Of a DNA stretch of 64,000 nucleotides, positions 60,151-64,000 are shown in pieces. The position numbers were made by a program, and so were the translations under genes. Positions within the stretch are counted from its first letter, which is position 1, and each line of letters starts with the position of its first letter. The notes beneath the pieces were generated by a model. That model worked only from the letters and a program-made list of their open reading frames with translations, was not told the DNA's origin and did no database searches. Location: assembly GCA_965276755.1 (NCBI GenBank), contig OZ255625.1, positions 1,426,001-1,490,000 on the forward strand, read 5' to 3'. Origin of the DNA: CAJCIS01 sp965276755 (GTDB taxonomy: Bacteria; Pseudomonadota; Alphaproteobacteria; Acetobacterales; Acetobacteraceae).

Positions 60151-60639
60151 TTAAGGGTTTTCCGCGTCCGGGCCGGGCGCCGCTTCATGGTGCGGCGGCA
60201 GGAAATCGGGGCTTTCCCAGGGCGGCCGTGGCGCGTGGGACGAGGCCGGGGCGCGCGCGCCCGGCGGGAGGAAGTCGGGCGGCGGCCCGGCCGCCACGAT
60301 CGGGCGCTCGGCGATTGTTTGCTCGACCACGGGGGGCACTGGGCGATCGGCAAACGGGTCGGCAATGTTGCGGCTGATGCTGCCGTCGGGGTCGATGGTG
60401 CGTGCGATGACGCCGCGCACGCTCAGGCTGCGCATGTCGCGGATGGTGTCGGAGACTTCGTGCATGTCGGCTTCGCGCAGCATGTCATCGACGTGGGTTT
60501 GGAATTCGCCTGCCATACGGCGCATTTTCTTGATGGCGCGCGTGATGGCGCGGATGGCGACAGGCATGTCCTTGGGCCCGATGCAAATCAATGCAACGAC
60601 GGCAATGACCGCAATCTCCGACCACTCGAACCCGAACAA
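60151..60639 (-). CDS. tatB: Sec-independent protein translocase subunit TatB
   Basis: 162 residues: MFGFEWSEIAVIAVVALICIGPKDMP, the TatB pattern of one N-terminal helix and a Gly hinge, then an amphipathic helix with MRRMAGEFQTHVDDMLREADMHEV. The tail after residue 100 is rich in Pro and Ala. tatA, which usually precedes tatB, is not found here. Confidence 0.93.
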   Translation of the reverse strand: MFGFEWSEIAVIAVVALICIGPKDMPVAIRAITRAIKKMRRMAGEFQTHVDDMLREADMHEVSDTIRDMRSLSVRGVIARTIDPDGSISRNIADPFADRPVPPVVEQTIAERPIVAAGPPPDFLPPGARAPASSHAPRPPWESPDFLPPHHEAAPGPDAENP

Positions 60640-60656
60640 TATGGACTCCTAAAGAT

Positions 60657-60711
60657 TGGGGTCTGGGGCCTCAGGCCCCAGCGGGGTCCAGGGGCAGCGC
60701 CCCTGGCCTTT
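60657..60711. repeat. Family C repeat, half copy in the scpB-tatB gap
   Basis: GGGGTCTGGGGCCTCAGGCC, CCAGCGGGGTCC, AGGGGCAGCGCCCCTGGCC. It covers the scpB stop and most of the 31-base gap to tatB, the place where tatA would be expected. It adds the last 13 codons of scpB. Confidence 0.78.
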
Positions 60712-61216
60712 CTTCGCTCGTCAGTTCCTCGCGCCGAGGCAGGTCCCTTAAATCATTCAGCCCAAAATGGCCAAGAAACTGCGGCGTCGTCGCCCACAGC
60801 GAAGGCCGTCCCGGAACATCGCGATGCCCCGCGCTGCGCACAAGTCCGGCCTCCAGCAGCGCGTCAAGCGTCGGCTGCCCCAGGGCCGCCCCACGTATCT
60901 CCTCGATCTGCGCGCGTGTCACCGGCTGGTGCCAGGCGATAATGGCCAACGTTTCCATGGCCACACGCGAGAGCCGCCGCGGCCGTGAGATGACGCGTGT
61001 CAGACGCGGCGCCAGATCGGCTGCCGTGCGGAACTGCCAGCCGCCGGCGATCTGGGCGAGCTCAACCCCGCGGCCGGCGTAGCGCTGGCTGAGTGCACCC
61101 AGCACTTCGGCGGCATCCACGTCCTCTGGCAGCAGGCCGGCCAGCGTGCGCGCGGGGACTGGATCGGTGCTGGCGAAGATCAGCGCTTCGGCCAGGCGCA
61201 GATGGTCCTCCGTCAT
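60671..61216 (-). CDS. scpB: Chromosome segregation/condensation protein ScpB
   Basis: 181 residues: a winged-helix pair with LRLAEALIFASTDPVPARTLAGLL, RPRRLSRVAMETLAIIAWHQPVTRAQIEEIRG and LWATTPQFLGHFGLNDL. With ScpA and SMC it forms condensin. Its C-terminal ERPGALPLDPAGA is read from a family C repeat and has no counterpart in ScpB. It overlaps scpA by 4 bases. Confidence 0.94.
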   Translation of the reverse strand: MTEDHLRLAEALIFASTDPVPARTLAGLLPEDVDAAEVLGALSQRYAGRGVELAQIAGGWQFRTAADLAPRLTRVISRPRRLSRVAMETLAIIAWHQPVTRAQIEEIRGAALGQPTLDALLEAGLVRSAGHRDVPGRPSLWATTPQFLGHFGLNDLRDLPRREELTSEERPGALPLDPAGA

Positions 61217-61968
61217 GCCTCGTTAGCCGCGCCGCCGCTGATCAAGATGGGGGAGAAGGGGTCGTCCTGGCGCAGGCGCGCGGCACCGCCGCGGGCCAAT
61301 TCGAGCGAGGCAAGCAAAGTCGATGCGAGTGCCGCGCGGTGCGCCTGGCCGGTCAGGCTAGGTGGCAGAAAGGCTTCCAGGCTGCTCCAGTCCGGCATTC
61401 GCCCCAGCGTGGCGGCCAGGCGGCTCATCGCGTCCTGCACGGTCCAGAAGGTCAGGCTGAGCTGGCGGGGCCTATAGACGCGTGCGCGCGCGACGCGGCG
61501 GATCGCGTCCAGGTAGCCGCGCAACAGGCTGGGACTATCCACCGACAGCCCTGAGCGGTCGGTCTCGGTCAGGTCTTCGGGCGCGCCGCGGGCGAAAACG
61601 TCCTGGCCCAGGGCCGGGCGGGCGGTGAGCCAGGCGGCGCCGGCGCGCATGGTTTCGAGCTCCGCCAGGCGGGCGGCGAGCGCATCGGCGGCATGGACGC
61701 CCTCCTCGGCCGCCTCGTCCTGGGCGGGGAGCAGCAGGCGCGATTTCAGCCAGGTGAGCCAGGCCGCCATGACGAGCCAGTCGGCGGCAAGCTCCAGCCT
61801 GATCTTCCGCACACCTTCGATGATGGCGAGGTATTGGTCAGCCAGCGCCACGATATTGACGGTGGCCAGATCGATCTTCTGTGCGCGGGCCAGATCCAGC
61901 AGCAGGTCGAGCGGGCCCTCGAACCCGTCCAGCGACAGGATCAGCGCATCAGACGGCATCATTGACAC
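61213..61968 (-). CDS. scpA: Chromosome segregation/condensation protein ScpA
   Basis: 251 residues: LSLDGFEGPLDLLLDLARAQKIDLATVNIVALADQYLAII is the kleisin N-terminus, then ADWLVMAAWLTWLKSRLLLP. It bridges SMC heads and binds ScpB. It overlaps the M50 gene by 20 bases and scpB by 4. Confidence 0.95.
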   Translation of the reverse strand: MSMMPSDALILSLDGFEGPLDLLLDLARAQKIDLATVNIVALADQYLAIIEGVRKIRLELAADWLVMAAWLTWLKSRLLLPAQDEAAEEGVHAADALAARLAELETMRAGAAWLTARPALGQDVFARGAPEDLTETDRSGLSVDSPSLLRGYLDAIRRVARARVYRPRQLSLTFWTVQDAMSRLAATLGRMPDWSSLEAFLPPSLTGQAHRAALASTLLASLELARGGAARLRQDDPFSPILISGGAANEA

Positions 61969-62638
61969 CGGCGAGCCAGAGGATGCGGTCGAACACCCAG
62001 CCCACGGCGGGGATCAGCGTCTGCCCCAGCGGGTCGAAGGCCACACCGCTCTGGCGCAGCAGCGCGGGTGCGGCAACCAGCAGCATGACGATCAGGATGC
62101 CGTAGCGCTCCAGGCCGGCCCAGGCGATCGCGGCGCGCCGCGGCAGGATGCCGACCATGATGCGCCCGCCATCCAGCGGCGGCAGGGGCAACAGGTTGAA
62201 GATGCCCAGCACCAGGTTGAAGGTCATGAACTTGATGGTCACGTCCTCACCCCAACGCGGCAGATGCGGCAGCAGAAGCAGGTGGGCGGCGAGAAAGGCG
62301 AGCGTCACATTCATGGCCGGGCCGGCCAGCGCCACAAGCGCCATCATCTGCCGTGGAGCGCGGAAACGGCTGGGGTCGATCGGCACGGGCTTGGCCCAGC
62401 CGAACATGAAGATGACACGGCCCAGGGTGGCGATCTGGCTCAGCAGCAGCAGGCCAGGCAGCAGCAGAGTGCCGACGCGATCGACATGGCGCAGCGGATT
62501 GAGCGAGAGGCGGCCGGCGCGGCGCGCCGTGTCATCGCCCAGCGCCAGGGCCGCAAAGCCGTGGGCAAGCTCGTGCAGGATGATCGCGGTAGCAGCCAGG
62601 GCGATGTAGATCGCCAGATTGGGCAGCATGCCGATCAT
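61949..62638 (-). CDS. Site-2-protease-like M50 family membrane protein
   Basis: 229 residues from ATG 62638, with five to six helices. The zinc motif is ATAIILHELAHGFAALALGDDTA (HExxH), with the second ligand region FNLLPLPPLDGGRI. This is the compact rhomboid-free S2P subgroup (SREBP-like) of unknown substrate, set between nagZ and scpA. It overlaps nagZ by 4 bases. Confidence 0.93.
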   Translation of the reverse strand: MIGMLPNLAIYIALAATAIILHELAHGFAALALGDDTARRAGRLSLNPLRHVDRVGTLLLPGLLLLSQIATLGRVIFMFGWAKPVPIDPSRFRAPRQMMALVALAGPAMNVTLAFLAAHLLLLPHLPRWGEDVTIKFMTFNLVLGIFNLLPLPPLDGGRIMVGILPRRAAIAWAGLERYGILIVMLLVAAPALLRQSGVAFDPLGQTLIPAVGWVFDRILWLAGVNDAV

Positions 62639-63696
62639 GCCAGCAGGCTTGTGCGCTCGGCGGCCAAGGCGGGGATGTCGAGGTTCATGCGGCTGGAGGT
62701 GGCCATCGCGGCCGCGGCGGCAAGGCGTGCGCGCGTGGCCGGTGGCATGGGCGGGATGGTGGCAAGCACGGATTCCGTCTCTGCGAGCACGCCCGAACAA
62801 TGCAGCGCCACGTCGCAGCCCGCAGCCAGCGCGCGGGCGGCGCGCTCGCCCGGGGTGCCGGTGAGCGCGTTCATGGCGAGATCATCGGTCGTCAGTACGC
62901 CGTCGAAACCAAGAGCGCGAATGGCCCGGATCAGGCTGGAGGACTGGGTAGCAGGGTTGTGCATGTCCTGCGCTGTGTAGCGGATATGGGCGGTCATCAT
63001 CCAGGGCAGCCACGCATTCGCGCGAAACGGGATCAGATCGGCGTCCGACACATTGTTGAGCTCGGGCAATTGGTGGTGGCTGTCGGCGCGGGCGCGGCCA
63101 TGGCCTGGGGCATGCTTGCCGACTGGCTGGACGCCGGCGGCGAGCAGGCCGCGCGCGGTGGCCCTTCCCAAGGCGGCGACGGCGAGCGGGTCGGGCGAAA
63201 AGGCGCGATCGCCGATCACGTTGTGGCCAGCGGGGTCGGCGACGTCCAGCACCGGGGCTGCGGCGACGTCAAGGCCGGCATCTCGGCACTGGGCGCCGAT
63301 CAGCGCGCCGGTGATCCAGCCGGCCCGCAGGCCAGCCGGGGCGTTGCGCGCATGCAGGTCGCCGATGGTGCGTGCCGGCGGGTGGGCCGCCCAGTGCGGC
63401 GGGCGGAGGCGCGCGACGCGGCCGCCTTCCTGGTCCACCATGATGAGAACGCCGGGCAGTAATTCACGAAGGCTTGCAGTCAGTGCAGCGAGTTGCTCGG
63501 GATCGGCGATGTTGCGGGCAAATAAGATGATGCCGCAGGGGGCGTAATGCCGAATAAGGTCGTGTTCGGAAGTTCGCAGAAAAAGGCCGGAGATTCCGAT
63601 GATTGCTGGCGCCCGAAGAAGGGCAAGGGGCGCTGCCCCGTCGCCACCGGCGCTTGAACCGGTGGCGCTTTGGTGGCGACCCCCCGCTAAGGACAA
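62635..63696 (-). CDS. nagZ: Beta-N-acetylhexosaminidase (GH3, NagZ)
   Basis: 353 residues as read from a TTG in the family C repeat: CGIILFARNIADPEQLAALTASLR, VDQEGGRVARLRPPHW, the catalytic His-Asp loop KHAPGHGRARADSH and LTTDDLAMNAL (nucleophile Asp). It frees GlcNAc from anhydromuramyl peptides in cell-wall recycling. The first 28 or so residues (SLAGGRHQSATGSSAGGDGA) are repeat-derived, and no ATG/GTG/TTG sits in frame between them and the conserved core. So the start codon is supplied by the repeat, unless a non-standard start is used. Confidence 0.88.
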   Translation of the reverse strand: MSLAGGRHQSATGSSAGGDGAAPLALLRAPAIIGISGLFLRTSEHDLIRHYAPCGIILFARNIADPEQLAALTASLRELLPGVLIMVDQEGGRVARLRPPHWAAHPPARTIGDLHARNAPAGLRAGWITGALIGAQCRDAGLDVAAAPVLDVADPAGHNVIGDRAFSPDPLAVAALGRATARGLLAAGVQPVGKHAPGHGRARADSHHQLPELNNVSDADLIPFRANAWLPWMMTAHIRYTAQDMHNPATQSSSLIRAIRALGFDGVLTTDDLAMNALTGTPGERAARALAAGCDVALHCSGVLAETESVLATIPPMPPATRARLAAAAAMATSSRMNLDIPALAAERTSLLA

Positions 63697-63712
63697 GTCC
63701 TTAGAACCTTTG
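63621..63712. repeat. Family C repeat with an inserted palindrome
   Basis: GGGGCGCTGCCCC, then the insert GTCGCCACCGGCG...GGTGGCGAC around a GGTGGCGC centre, then CCCCCCGCTAAGGACAAGTCC and TTAGAACC. The insert takes the place of TGG between the CCCC and GACCCCC blocks of plain family C copies. It contains the nagZ start and reaches the SPOR gene stop. Confidence 0.78.
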
Positions 63713-63714
63713 AT

Positions 63715-64000
63715 TTAGAAGGCGGCAATCGAACAATCGGTGCCGTGCTCGTGCATTTTGGTGCAGAAGCTGGTGGCTTCGCCTACCGTGCCGAAGCCGG
63801 CGGTGCGTAGGCGCCACATCTTGCGGCCAGCGATCTGCGCGGACGTAATCTCAGGCCGGCGGCCGCCTAGCAGATCGGGCGCGCGCTTCAGCAGGCCATC
63901 CCAGTCGTGGCGCGCGGCCGCTTCGTCTGTAAAGGCAGCCAGTTGCACGGCCGGACCCGAGAGCACTGGTTTCAACGCGGGTGGCAACCGCGTGGGTGCC
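63715..64000 (-). CDS. SPOR-domain protein, C-terminal part (5' end outside window)
   Basis: The last 94 codons or so of a protein whose reading frame is open to the window edge. It carries one SPOR repeat (AVQLAAFTDEAAARHDWDGLLKRAPDLL ... RLRTAGFGTVGEATSFCTKM), which binds denuded septal peptidoglycan. Its position just before nagZ and scpA is a common alphaproteobacterial arrangement. The N-terminal membrane anchor, if any, lies outside the window. Confidence 0.85.
   Translation of the reverse strand, partial: APTRLPPALKPVLSGPAVQLAAFTDEAAARHDWDGLLKRAPDLLGGRRPEITSAQIAGRKMWRLRTAGFGTVGEATSFCTKMHEHGTDCSIAAF

Noticed and set aside
61625..62980. 451-codon plus-strand ORF opposite scpA, the M50 protease and nagZ
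   Set aside because: Low-complexity Ala/Ser/Arg sequence covering three supported genes.

Overview
This window is high-GC alphaproteobacterial chromosome, most likely from an acidophilic or otherwise aerobic phototroph of the Acetobacteraceae (Acidiphilium, Acidisphaera and Rhodopila relatives are the natural comparisons). The pointers are a bch/puh photosynthesis superoperon with the O2-dependent cyclase AcsF, an ALA-synthase-type hemA, an aerR-ppsR regulatory pair and a xanthan/acetan-like exopolysaccharide locus with cellulases. The genus is inferred from gene content; no rRNA or marker comparison was possible.

Layout. (1) 1-17.3 kb: a Wzx/Wzy-type exopolysaccharide locus. It holds the end of a WecG/TagA-type glycosyltransferase, two GH5 endoglucanase-like proteins, a GumC-like chain-length/tyrosine-kinase protein, several glycosyltransferases, two paralogous unknown GT-like proteins, a polymerase-like membrane protein, ManC, a frameshifted remnant that may be a flippase C-terminus, a GumD-type priming transferase, an outer-membrane beta-barrel, and a Wza/GumB-type export lipoprotein followed by a small Cys-rich secreted protein. 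(2) 17.5-19.7 kb: flavin reductase, tRNA-Ser(GCT), an alpha/beta hydrolase and a cytochrome c2-like protein. (3) 19.7-36.4 kb, minus strand: bchF-N-B-H-L-M-lhaA-puhA-B-C-orf93-acsF-puhE::COG0523-hemA(-cyt c), carrying Mg-protoporphyrin through bacteriochlorophyllide steps plus reaction-centre H and assembly factors. (4) 36.6-42.2 kb, plus strand: aerR-ppsR-bchG, bchP-tspO and a small secreted molybdopterin-domain protein. A PpsR-like palindrome lies between bchF and aerR. crt, bchCXYZ, bchDI and puf genes are not in the window. (5) 42.3-57.8 kb: housekeeping and accessory genes (ndk, xthA, nitroreductase, beta-helix protein, thioredoxin-reductase-like enzyme, secreted glycosidase-like protein, PAP2 phosphatase, XRE regulator, a PHA module, FkbH-like protein, acyl-CoA ligase, phosphodiesterase, aquaporin). 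(6) 57.9-64 kb: serS-tatC-tatB-scpB-scpA-M50 protease-nagZ-SPOR protein, the familiar alphaproteobacterial neighbourhood but with no tatA.

The two most notable things are a continuous fusion of the photosynthetic assembly protein PuhE to a COG0523/CobW metallochaperone GTPase with a histidine-rich loop, and three families of dispersed palindromic intergenic repeats. The repeats are probably MITE-like elements, and possibly act as terminators. They sit in most gene-end gaps, lie inside the bch superoperon, nest in one another, and supply the N- or C-terminal codons of several proteins.
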